Assembly (NCBI GenBank): GCA_964534945.1
Contig: CAZHSB010000025.1
Location: 1-24,356 of the forward strand
Length of the DNA stretch: 24,356 nucleotides
Source: CAZHFA01 sp964534945
GTDB taxonomy: Bacteria; Bdellovibrionota_C; UBA2361; CAKMMH01
Direction: 5' to 3'
The notes beneath the pieces were generated by a model. The model made no database searches, was not told where the DNA came from, and saw only the letters and a list, made by a program, of their open reading frames with translations. The position numbers were made by a program, and so were the translations under genes. Position 1 is the stretch's first letter. Every line of letters starts with the position of its first letter. Positions 1 to 7,227 of the stretch are shown here, piece by piece.

Positions 1-138
1 AAGTTAACACACTGTAATTAAAGAATGTTTTGCCTCAAAGTGTCGAAGTCGGGAGAAAACTATAGAAAACGATAAATATATTATTTTCATTGAAAGAATC
101 TCTCTAAAATATAATTATTAATGCCACTTTGATTAAGT

Positions 139-1176
139 TTAGTTTAAAGCACCGTTTTTCACAATATGATATTCTGGAGAAAAATACTCAAGATATTGGT
201 ATGCCATAGCAGGAAGTGTTAATAAAGTAGCATCAGAAATTGACTCAAAAGGCTGTTCGGCATGGTCATCATCATCAGAATCTGTTTTATCCTTTATAAG
301 CGCCTCACGGTACATCTTCACAATATTTTCGACAACAAGTAATGTAGCGTAATACATATCTTTATTGGGCAAGCATTCTTTTGATCTATCAATAATTCCT
401 GTTACCTTTTCATAATTCTCTTTTAAATTAGGCAATAATTCCCACACTTGAATACTTTCTAATCGGCATTCCTTGTTGTTTTCTCTATCATTTATATTTT
501 CATCTTCGATTACACCTAAATTTTCCACTTTCTTTTCTTGCGTTTTATTTTCATGTATTTCTAAAAACTCTTTTATTATATTATCAATAGCATCAAAAGA
601 GACATTCACAGAAAGCAACAGCCGAGCATGACGAACTAATTCATCATTAGAATTCCTCTCTTGAAACGCCAATTGAGAATAACAAATCGCATCTTCTTCG
701 TTTCCAATTTTAAAATTTAAATCTGACAATCTTCTAAAAACTTTATATTTATAATCTTTTACTTCAATTTTATTGTGGAGCTTACTTAGTGTTTCATTGT
801 AAATAGAAACTGCTTCATCTTTACTTCCAATCAATTCAAGCATTCTTGCATAAGCTATCTTATAATTTATATCATCTGGATAGTTATGATAAAGTTTCAT
901 CATGATGGATAAAGCATTATCAGTATCCCCTAATCGTTCTAAAGCTAATGATAGGTTGTACTGGATCTTTGGACTATCTTCTATTTGTAATGCTTTATAA
1001 AATGACCAAACTGCATCTAAATATTTACTACTCTTAAAATAGTACATTCCCTCTCTAAAATAAGACATAAGCTCTATTTCTTGCTTTGAAACAATATTCT
1101 GCCTTTGTTCATCTTTATTCGCAATCGCACAAGAAGCTAAAAATATTAATAGTAAAAATATTATAAATTTTTTCAT
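139..1176 (-). CDS. TPR-repeat lipoprotein, last gene of the arabinose operon
   Basis: A 345-aa exported protein. It begins with a short lipoprotein signal peptide ending in the lipobox LASC, so Cys16 should be the lipidated residue; the +2 residue is Ala, which by E. coli rules fits outer-membrane sorting. Residues about 38-135 read as tetratricopeptide repeats (the Ala/Tyr/Leu helical pattern with YFKSSKYLDAVWSFYKAL and related units), followed by more helical repeats to about residue 210, an acidic/charged linker and a helical C-terminal third. TPR lipoproteins act as scaffolds or pilotins at the outer membrane; the partner here is unknown. It starts 12 bp after the SDR gene and is almost certainly cotranscribed with the polyprenyl-arabinose genes. 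No strong Shine-Dalgarno is visible before ATG. The class is secure; the function is not. Confidence 0.8.
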   Translation of the reverse strand: MKKFIIFLLLIFLASCAIANKDEQRQNIVSKQEIELMSYFREGMYYFKSSKYLDAVWSFYKALQIEDSPKIQYNLSLALERLGDTDNALSIMMKLYHNYPDDINYKIAYARMLELIGSKDEAVSIYNETLSKLHNKIEVKDYKYKVFRRLSDLNFKIGNEEDAICYSQLAFQERNSNDELVRHARLLLSVNVSFDAIDNIIKEFLEIHENKTQEKKVENLGVIEDENINDRENNKECRLESIQVWELLPNLKENYEKVTGIIDRSKECLPNKDMYYATLLVVENIVKMYREALIKDKTDSDDDDHAEQPFESISDATLLTLPAMAYQYLEYFSPEYHIVKNGALN

Positions 1177-1188
1177 ATAAAACTTTTA

Positions 1189-1929
1189 TTACAATTTTAA
1201 TCTTTTAAAGATGCATTCTGGAATATGTTTTACAATAAGCATAATAATTCCCCAAAAACATGGCGTATACAAAATGTTTTTATTTTTTTTAACTGCCTTA
1301 TAAATATCATTTCCAACCAAATCTGCACTTGCAAAAAGCAATCCCTTTTCTAAATTAGCAGTCATCGGTGTCGCTACAAATCCAGGCTTAATCGTAAGAA
1401 CATTCACGTTAAAAGGGCATAGCCTATTCCTTAATCCTTGCAAAAATATGCTCAAAGCCCCTTTACTTGTACCATAAAAATAATTACTTTGACGTCCCCT
1501 ATCTCCTGCCACAGAAGATACAACTGCAATATTTCCCCTTGCATCTTTTTGAAATTTATTTGCCACAATTGAGACTAATGAAGCAATACTCATAAAATTA
1601 ACATCTAGTAATTTTTTTGCTTCTAAAAAATTAGCCTCCATTTCTTTTTGATTTCCAAGTGTTCCATAGAAAACAAAAAAATTATCAAAATTATCTAATG
1701 TTTTGTCTATTTCATCGATCAATGTTTGATGACTTTCAAAATCTAGCATATTGTCTACAACTTTTACATTTACACTAGATGCACCTTGAACTAACAAATC
1801 ATGTCTTATTTCAGCAAGTTTATTTTTATTTCTTCCAACTAATACAAAAGCATCTTTCTCCCTAGCAAAGTTTTTTAACGTAGCCTGTGCTATTAAAGAT
1901 GTTGCTCCAAAAGCCACAATTTTTCTCAT
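1189..1929 (-). CDS. dprE2: SDR reductase, DprE2-like (polyprenylphospho-2-keto-erythro-pentofuranose reductase)
   Basis: A 246-aa short-chain dehydrogenase/reductase. Visible are an N-terminal Rossmann nucleotide-binding turn (FGATSLIA, residues 7-14), the VGRN stretch after the second strand, Ser138/Ser139 and the catalytic YxxxK as YGTSK (Tyr152, Lys156). By family and context it would be the second half of the DprE1/DprE2 epimerisation: NAD(P)H-dependent reduction of the 2-keto intermediate to polyprenylphospho-D-arabinose. It lies directly after the DprE1-like gene, as in mycobacteria. I chose ATG at 1929 because a strong AGGGGGA ribosome-binding site lies 8 bases upstream; the longer reading starts at TTG 1935, only 3 bases after that site. 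SDR membership is certain; DprE2 function rests largely on the neighbouring DprE1 and UbiA genes. Confidence 0.85.
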   Translation of the reverse strand: MRKIVAFGATSLIAQATLKNFAREKDAFVLVGRNKNKLAEIRHDLLVQGASSVNVKVVDNMLDFESHQTLIDEIDKTLDNFDNFFVFYGTLGNQKEMEANFLEAKKLLDVNFMSIASLVSIVANKFQKDARGNIAVVSSVAGDRGRQSNYFYGTSKGALSIFLQGLRNRLCPFNVNVLTIKPGFVATPMTANLEKGLLFASADLVGNDIYKAVKKNKNILYTPCFWGIIMLIVKHIPECIFKRLKL

Positions 1930-1947
1930 ATTCAAAATCCCCCTTTA

Positions 1948-3282
1948 TTATAAATTTTCTCCATTTACTCGTCTCCAAAAACTTGATGAAATTTTTGGAT
2001 CAATATATTGTGAAAATTCTTTTAAGTTTGGATAAAATGCTTTAAATGAACTTCCTTTCATGCAAGTATCTTTTGAAGGATACATTTTTCCACCAAAGCC
2101 CTTTACCTGCTCTTCCAATGTAGCCAATAAATTTAAAGTTTTTTGACCTGAATTGATAAAATCAAGACAAAGGGTGATTCCAGGCGCAGGAAAAGAAAGC
2201 ATGCCAGGAGATTTTATTTCTCCAAATTCTTTCAACACTGCCAAAAATGAAGCTCCTTCAGATTCAACAACAGTTTTAAAAACTTCTCTTATTGCTTTGT
2301 CATTGTCATCACGAGGTACAACACACTGATATTGATAAAATCCATTTTTTCCATAAATTTTATTCCAATCTTTCACAGCATCTAATGGATAAAAAAATGG
2401 GCTGTAATGAACAGTCTTTTTTACAAATTTTGAAAGTTGCTTATGATAATATGCAAAATTAAACGCTTTAATCGTATATTTGTTCAAAGAAAATGATGGA
2501 AAATCACATGGTACCATAAGAGGAATGTTTATTGGATCTTTTGGCAACTCTGATCTTGATTTTGTTGAGTGATTAGCACGCATGTAAATTCCACGTCCAA
2601 AGTTTTCTCCCTTTGAAGCACAATCAAGCCATGCCACTGTATAATCAAATCGCTTTCCTGATTCTTTATTTATTTCAAAAAACTCATCAAGACCTGTAAA
2701 TTTTATAAATTCCCCATCAAAAAAGGCATTTTGAACAGCAATCAACTGGACATCTGCCCATAAAATAATCCCTGTAAGACCCAATCCTCCAATAGTAGCT
2801 TTAAAAAGTTCTATTTCTTTTTCAGGCGACACTTCAACTATCTTATTATCAGAACGCAAAATTGCCATTTTCTTTATATAGCAACCAAAAGTTCCTGCAA
2901 CATGATGATTTTTCCCATGCACATCGTTAGCAATTGCTCCACCTACCGTAACATATCGAGTCCCAGGACTTACTGGCAAAAACCACCCCTTAGGAAGAGC
3001 TACGTTTAATATGTCTTCTAGAGAAATTCCAGCTGTACAACGAATCACACCTGTGTTTGTATCAAAACCTAAAAATCTTTTAAACTGTTCCGAGCAAAGA
3101 AGAACACCATTATCATTTAAGCAACTATCACCATAACTTCTTCCTAGGCCTCTTGGTAAAACAAATTTTTCGGTCTGAGGAAACTTGACATCACAAAGCC
3201 ACTCCAAAAACCTTATTTCTTGTGTAACCTTAGGGATTCTTCCCCAAGACAAATATTTATCTGAAATTAAATCATTAGACAT
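1948..3282 (-). CDS. dprE1: FAD-dependent oxidase, DprE1-like (decaprenylphosphoryl-ribose 2'-epimerase subunit)
   Basis: A 444-aa flavoprotein of the VAO/PCMH fold with an ALO-type C-terminal domain. The FAD-binding half shows PRGLGRSYGDS near residue 45 and the DprE1 hallmark GGAIANDVHGKNHH at about 114-127. Residues important in Mycobacterium tuberculosis DprE1 have counterparts: Cys372 in LCLDF (the benzothiazinone-reactive Cys387), Lys351 in AVLKEFG (Lys367) and Lys404 in PSKD (the catalytic Lys418). YQYQCVVP also matches the family. It should oxidise C2' of polyprenylphospho-D-ribose to the keto intermediate. There is no signal peptide, so it probably acts at the cytoplasmic membrane face unless a partner carries it. 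It overlaps the upstream HAD-UbiA gene by 8 bp, indicating translational coupling. Confidence 0.92.
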   Translation of the reverse strand: MSNDLISDKYLSWGRIPKVTQEIRFLEWLCDVKFPQTEKFVLPRGLGRSYGDSCLNDNGVLLCSEQFKRFLGFDTNTGVIRCTAGISLEDILNVALPKGWFLPVSPGTRYVTVGGAIANDVHGKNHHVAGTFGCYIKKMAILRSDNKIVEVSPEKEIELFKATIGGLGLTGIILWADVQLIAVQNAFFDGEFIKFTGLDEFFEINKESGKRFDYTVAWLDCASKGENFGRGIYMRANHSTKSRSELPKDPINIPLMVPCDFPSFSLNKYTIKAFNFAYYHKQLSKFVKKTVHYSPFFYPLDAVKDWNKIYGKNGFYQYQCVVPRDDNDKAIREVFKTVVESEGASFLAVLKEFGEIKSPGMLSFPAPGITLCLDFINSGQKTLNLLATLEEQVKGFGGKMYPSKDTCMKGSSFKAFYPNLKEFSQYIDPKISSSFWRRVNGENL

Positions 3283-4702
3283 ATTTTGCTATTCCAAAAA
3301 TAAAAATACTTAAAAATAAAATTACATAACTAGCCTTATCCTTCAATGCAAAGATTATAGGATCTTGATCCATTTGTCCACGATGAGAAACAAGCCATAT
3401 CCTACTTATCCAATAAAGGAGCAGTGGACACAAAAACCAAAGATACGTTGCATCTTTGTATAATTCCACAGGAATTCCGTTTTGAATATAAAGAGCAAAA
3501 ATCAAAATCGCTATGTAACCGCTTGAAGAACCAAAAATTTGTATTTGTTCTAAATCTGACACTTGGTAACCTCTTCCATTTATTTTTTGTTGAAGCTGAT
3601 TCCTTACAGAATAAAGCTCCGAATATCTTTTTGCACAAGCCAAGCTAAAGAATATAAAAAGAGAAAACATAAAAAGCCAAGGAGATAAGTATATATCAAG
3701 AGGAATACCTCCTGCTAATATTCTAAGAGTATAAAGAATCGACAAGGCAATAATATCAAGCAAAACTACTTTCTTTAAGTAAAATGAATAAAAAGTAGTC
3801 ACTGAAAAATACGTAAATAAAACGATCAAAAAATCTTTTCCTAAAAATATGCTAAAAGAAATAGCACTTATAAAAAGCAATATTGCAATTTCCAATCCCA
3901 CACTAATTGGCATCGCTCCCGAAGCAAAGACCCTGTTTTTCTTTGTCGGGTGTGCTCTATCCGCGTTAAGATCAGCTAAATCATTTAAAATGTAAACACT
4001 CGATGCCAAAAATGAAAATGAAAAAAATGCAATTATTGCTTTATATAATAAATCAAAATTTAAGAACCTATGAGCTAAAATAATTGGCACAAAAATCAAA
4101 AAGTTTTTTACCCATTGATAAACTCGAATCATTTTAAAAAATCTTAGAACCGTTAATTTCGAACATTCTTCTATAAACACTGCATTATCATTTTCTTCTT
4201 TTACCTTATTAAAGATTCTTCTATTTCCAACAACTATAGGTTCATAAGATGATTCTAGTATTGGGATATCACAATCACTATCTCCAATATAAGAAAAGTT
4301 TTCTCCATTAGTGTATTCTTGTATTTTCTTTAATTTACTTTTACCTCTAAGATTCTCGTTGATATCTGATGAAATGAAATCATCAAAAATTTTTAAATAA
4401 TCGCAGACACCTTTAGCAATATTTTGATTTGACGCAGTAGCTAAAATTATTTTTGTGCCTTTTTCCTTTTCTCCCTTTAGGAGCTCTAAAACTTGTTGAT
4501 TATATGGAAGTAATGAAACATTTAAAGAAAGCAAACTCGCTATTTTATTTTTAAAGAACGCCTTCCCTCCTAGTAGGCATAAGGGCAATATAAAGATGTA
4601 AAGCAAATTCATTTTTAAAAGAGATATGATAGATTCAAATAAAAGATCAGTTTTTACTAATGTACCATCAAGATCTACAAACAAAAACTTTTGCTTAGCC
4701 AT
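3275..4702 (-). CDS. HAD phosphatase-UbiA prenyltransferase fusion (polyprenyl-phosphate phosphoribosyltransferase-like)
   Basis: A 475-aa two-domain protein. Residues 1-180 are a HAD hydrolase: motif I is DLDGT (Asp10, Asp12), motif II LATAS near 88-91, a Lys around 121-126, and motif IV GDSDCD (Asp141, Asp145). Residues about 185-475 are a multi-helix UbiA domain with the prenyl-diphosphate/Mg2+ motif NDLADLNAD (Asn240-Asp248) and a second Asp-rich motif in the LLDIIALSILY helix. Beside DprE1 and DprE2 homologues, the UbiA half is best read as transfer of phosphoribose from PRPP to polyprenyl phosphate, and the HAD half as a candidate for the 5-phosphate removal that follows. HAD-UbiA proteins occur widely and other substrates are possible. 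ATG 4702 has AAGG 6 bases upstream; the 3' end overlaps the DprE1 gene by 8 bp. Confidence 0.88.
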   Translation of the reverse strand: MAKQKFLFVDLDGTLVKTDLLFESIISLLKMNLLYIFILPLCLLGGKAFFKNKIASLLSLNVSLLPYNQQVLELLKGEKEKGTKIILATASNQNIAKGVCDYLKIFDDFISSDINENLRGKSKLKKIQEYTNGENFSYIGDSDCDIPILESSYEPIVVGNRRIFNKVKEENDNAVFIEECSKLTVLRFFKMIRVYQWVKNFLIFVPIILAHRFLNFDLLYKAIIAFFSFSFLASSVYILNDLADLNADRAHPTKKNRVFASGAMPISVGLEIAILLFISAISFSIFLGKDFLIVLFTYFSVTTFYSFYLKKVVLLDIIALSILYTLRILAGGIPLDIYLSPWLFMFSLFIFFSLACAKRYSELYSVRNQLQQKINGRGYQVSDLEQIQIFGSSSGYIAILIFALYIQNGIPVELYKDATYLWFLCPLLLYWISRIWLVSHRGQMDQDPIIFALKDKASYVILFLSIFIFGIAKYV

Positions 4703-4721
4703 TGTCAGCCTTGAAAAAAGA

Positions 4722-5408
4722 TTATTTTAAATTATATTTTAATATACAAAGGACAGCCCTCACGCCATCTTTCCAGCCAATTTTTTTGCCTTCATCATAA
4801 GTCCTTCCATAATATGAAATTCCAACCTCATATACTCTACATTTTGTTTTGGCAACCTTAGCTGTAATTTCAGGTTCAAATCCAAATCTATTTTCTTCAA
4901 TGTCTATTTTTTGAATAATTTCTCTCTTAAAAACTTTATAACAAGTTTCCATATCCGTTAAATTTAAGTCACTAAACATATTTGAAAGCAACGTTAAAAA
5001 CTTATTCCCTAAACTATGCCAAAAATAAACAACTCTATGAGGAGCTCCGCCCATAAATCTAGATCCAAAAACAACATCTGCCTTTCCACTTTCTATTGGC
5101 TCAACAAGCATTGGATATTCATTTGGGTCATATTCTAAATCAGCATCTTGGACAACTACTAAATCACCTGAAGCTTCTTTTATCCCTGTTCTAAGCGCAG
5201 CACCCTTCCCCATATTTTTATCATGATAAATAATTTTGTCGACTTTAGAAATAATCTTCTCTTTCAAGACATCTCTTGTACCGTCTGTAGAATAATCATC
5301 AACAACTATGATTTCCAAATCTTTTTTAGGCGAAGCTTTTACAGCATCAACTATTATTTCTATTGTATCTTTTTCGTTATAACACGGAATAACAACTGTA
5401 AGTTTCAT
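4722..5408 (-). CDS. GT2 family glycosyltransferase, dolichol-phosphate-mannose-synthase-like
   Basis: A 228-aa GT-A fold glycosyltransferase of family 2. It shows VVIPCYNEKDTI at the N-terminus (nucleotide-sugar binding), VVDDYSTDGT, the metal-binding QDADLEYDP, FGSRFMGG and TDMETCYKVFK, the order expected of Dpm1/polyprenyl-phosphate hexose synthases. There is no C-terminal membrane pair, so it is the short Dpm1-type form. Such enzymes transfer a sugar from UDP- or GDP-sugar to polyprenyl phosphate on the cytoplasmic face. It is the first gene of the operon and sits 19 bp before the HAD-UbiA gene, so it shares the polyprenyl-phosphate theme of the pathway. I start it at ATG 5408, which has GAGGA 8 bases upstream; the longer frame would use a TTG at 5423 that precedes that site. 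Confidence 0.88.
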   Translation of the reverse strand: MKLTVVIPCYNEKDTIEIIVDAVKASPKKDLEIIVVDDYSTDGTRDVLKEKIISKVDKIIYHDKNMGKGAALRTGIKEASGDLVVVQDADLEYDPNEYPMLVEPIESGKADVVFGSRFMGGAPHRVVYFWHSLGNKFLTLLSNMFSDLNLTDMETCYKVFKREIIQKIDIEENRFGFEPEITAKVAKTKCRVYEVGISYYGRTYDEGKKIGWKDGVRAVLCILKYNLK

Positions 5409-5436
5409 ATCAAAAATCCTCAAAAAAAACGTTTTA

Positions 5437-5465
5437 ATGATAACTTGTATTTATATTTTTGTAAA
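5437..5465 (-). promoter_or_regulatory. sigma70-type promoter of the arabinose operon
   Basis: Read on the minus strand: -35 TTTACA (5460-5465), a 17-bp spacer and -10 TATCAT (5437-5442), each hexamer one mismatch from consensus. Transcription should start near 5430, giving a short leader that contains the GAGGA ribosome-binding site of the glycosyltransferase gene. Confidence 0.55.
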
Positions 5466-5511
5466 CTCTCTAGCTCTTACTTATGTATTAAACGTAATTT
5501 GGAACTGTACA

Positions 5512-5539
5512 TTAACAAGATTTTTCAATATACTATATT
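5512..5539 (+). promoter_or_regulatory. sigma70-type promoter of bamD
   Basis: -35 TTAACA (5512-5517), a 16-bp spacer and -10 TATATT (5534-5539), each one mismatch from consensus. The predicted transcript start near 5546 leaves about 20 nt of leader with AAGG at 5552-5555. It diverges from the arabinose-operon promoter; the two -35 boxes lie about 46 bp apart. Confidence 0.45.
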
Positions 5540-5564
5540 TGTTATATTAAAAAGGTAAATCATA

Positions 5565-6212
5565 ATGAAATTTATTACTCGTTTATTATCACTTTCTTCT
5601 TTTTTTATTGTTTCAATTTTCATCATTTCGTGTGCTGGAAAAGATATAAATTCTTCGGGACCACATGAATTTAATGCAGGACCTGTTATAGACTCTTCAG
5701 AATCCGTTGAAGAGTTAATTGTAAAGGCTAATAGATATTATGAAAAAGAAAGCTGGAGTTCTGCAATAAAATTTTTTGAGACAGCATACAGAAAAGAACC
5801 TTATGGAAGATATTCCCTTTATGCAAAGACAAAGATCGCTGACATATATTTTAAAACAGAACAGTATGAGGAAGCTACAAACAATTACTATGATTTAGTA
5901 AAAAGCCAACTTGGAAATTATGATAAAGAATACGCAATTTATATGACAGGGCTTTCAAATTATAAATCTTTTAAGGGCGTCGGAAGAGATACATCATCTA
6001 TAAAAAAAGCAGTTGAATTTTTTGATGTGATTTTGACCGATTACCCAAATTCAAAATACACATTAGATGCCAAAAAATATAAATTAGAATGTTTTAGATC
6101 TTTAGCATTAAGAGAGCAAGAGATTTTAGAATTTTATAAAAAACAAGGGAATGAAAAGGCTATAAGACAAAGAGAATTTGATTTTAATAAAAATTGGAGA
6201 AAGTATTTGTAA
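5565..6212 (+). CDS. bamD: outer membrane assembly lipoprotein, BamD/ComL-like
   Basis: A 215-aa lipoprotein. The signal peptide ends in the lipobox IISC, placing the lipidated residue at Cys23, with Ala at +2. After a short linker come tetratricopeptide-like units (ANRYYEKESWSSAIKFFETA, then KIADIYFKTEQYEEATNNYYD and a third unit around FFDVILTDYPNSKYTLDA), which is the BamD pattern of paired repeats with YPNS/YPxxxY elements. BamD binds substrate beta-barrel proteins and BamA on the periplasmic side of the outer membrane. It is slightly shorter than E. coli BamD (about 245 aa). ATG 5565 follows AAGG with good spacing. It is monocistronic: the left neighbour diverges and the next gene converges with a gap of only 15 bp. 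Another TPR lipoprotein of the same shape cannot be wholly excluded. Confidence 0.8.
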   Translation: MKFITRLLSLSSFFIVSIFIISCAGKDINSSGPHEFNAGPVIDSSESVEELIVKANRYYEKESWSSAIKFFETAYRKEPYGRYSLYAKTKIADIYFKTEQYEEATNNYYDLVKSQLGNYDKEYAIYMTGLSNYKSFKGVGRDTSSIKKAVEFFDVILTDYPNSKYTLDAKKYKLECFRSLALREQEILEFYKKQGNEKAIRQREFDFNKNWRKYL

Positions 6213-6227
6213 AATTAGTAAAGATTT

Positions 6228-6575
6228 TTATTCTTCACTAAACTCCGAAATGATGATTGATGTTTCTTTAGGATTTTTTTTGGCTCTTCTAAAATGATCA
6301 ATGAGCCTTTTTATATATAGATTTTCAGGTGATTTTTGAGAAATATATGAAAGTTCTCTAAGGGAAAAATCAATATATCCACAATCATAATAGATACGTG
6401 CTAATACTAATCTTCCCTTATCAAACTCTGGATCCTTGCTAAGGCCATCTAGGCAAACGCGAATCGCCTCAGAATAGTTTTTTGAAATACGTAAACCATC
6501 AGCGTAATCTGCAAAACTTTTATCCTGCAAATTGCGCTGTGGCCTAATTTGTATTTCTTCGTTAAATTGATTCAT
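6228..6575 (-). CDS. small TPR-like protein, third gene of the pilQ operon
   Basis: A 115-aa protein with no signal peptide. Residues about 21-90 form two to three helix pairs with TPR spacing: YADGLRISKNYSEAIRVCLDGL, then GRLVLARIYYDCGYIDFSLREL, then a helix around NLYIKRLIDHF. The C-terminus is acidic. It starts 17 bp after the preceding lipoprotein gene and is probably cotranscribed with pilQ. A cytoplasmic scaffold is likelier than a pilotin because there is no export signal, although TPR proteins commonly serve secretins. I do not recognise a named family beyond TPR. Confidence 0.7.
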   Translation of the reverse strand: MNQFNEEIQIRPQRNLQDKSFADYADGLRISKNYSEAIRVCLDGLSKDPEFDKGRLVLARIYYDCGYIDFSLRELSYISQKSPENLYIKRLIDHFRRAKKNPKETSIIISEFSEE

Positions 6576-6591
6576 TAGTTACACTAAAAAA

Positions 6592-7197
6592 TTAGCACGC
6601 ATAATAATCATCTTGACACATATCATAATCACTATAATCAACAGCAATTGAAGAAGAAAAAACTAAGTTCTCTCCAACTTCACTAACTGCATTTACATAA
6701 AAAACAACATTTTTTAACCCCACTGCAGAAATAGCATCAGTAGAACCTGGGAAATATTGTTTTCCATCATATGCATTAGTAATATAGCCATATACCGTAG
6801 TTTCTGTATCTGCCCCACCTTCTTCCACTCCTTGAAGTTCAGTATTTCCCATCAAAGCAATATCAGAGGATACAAAATCATTTCCATCTCCATAATAATT
6901 TTTTACTACAAAATAAAAATTAGTAAGCACAACTCTGTATGTTAAACTGTTTTTAACTACAAACTTTGCTTTCGCATTATAAAAAGGCTCTACATCTTCT
7001 TCTCCAGAAGTCGTATCTGTAGGGCAACACTTGTTTTTGGTTAGATCTACAGCCCCCGAAGTGCTATCATCATCTCCATAACTAACGCTAACGCTTGTAC
7101 TTCTTACCTGAGATAATTCATTATTAACTTTATCACAAGCCATATTGAAGGTAACAAACAATGTAACAACTACTAACAATATTATTCTTTTTTTCAT
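6592..7197 (-). CDS. unrecognised Cys-containing exported protein/putative lipoprotein in the pilQ operon
   Basis: A 201-aa protein that I cannot assign. It has a hydrophobic signal sequence ending FNMAC, so Cys21 could be lipidated, but Asn at -3 and Met at -2 make the lipobox poor; type I cleavage is an alternative. The mature part is acidic and rich in Ser, Thr, Tyr and Val. It carries a CC pair near residues 57-58, a run of alternating hydrophobic residues about 75-185 suggesting a beta-sandwich (KFVVKNSLTYRVVLTNFYFV and later FYVNAVSEVGENLVFSSSI), and a C-terminal CQDDYYAC with Cys as the last residue. The Cys pairs could form disulfides in the periplasm. AGGAG lies 10 bases before ATG, and the gene follows pilQ by 30 bp, so a role with the secretin is possible but unproven. 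Confidence 0.75.
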   Translation of the reverse strand: MKKRIILLVVVTLFVTFNMACDKVNNELSQVRSTSVSVSYGDDDSTSGAVDLTKNKCCPTDTTSGEEDVEPFYNAKAKFVVKNSLTYRVVLTNFYFVVKNYYGDGNDFVSSDIALMGNTELQGVEEGGADTETTVYGYITNAYDGKQYFPGSTDAISAVGLKNVVFYVNAVSEVGENLVFSSSIAVDYSDYDMCQDDYYAC

Positions 7198-7227
7198 TTT
7201 TATTTTTCTCCTATCAATTAAAATTTA

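Noticed and set aside
5223..5558. 111-codon plus-strand frame opposite the GT2 start and through the divergent promoters
   Set aside because: It is antisense to a clear glycosyltransferase, rich in Tyr/Asn/Phe as expected by chance, and crosses two promoters.
6592..7197. The 201-aa protein as a minor pilin
   Set aside because: It lacks the Gly-Phe-Thr-Leu-x-Glu type prepilin cleavage motif; the N-terminus is a secretory or lipoprotein signal instead.
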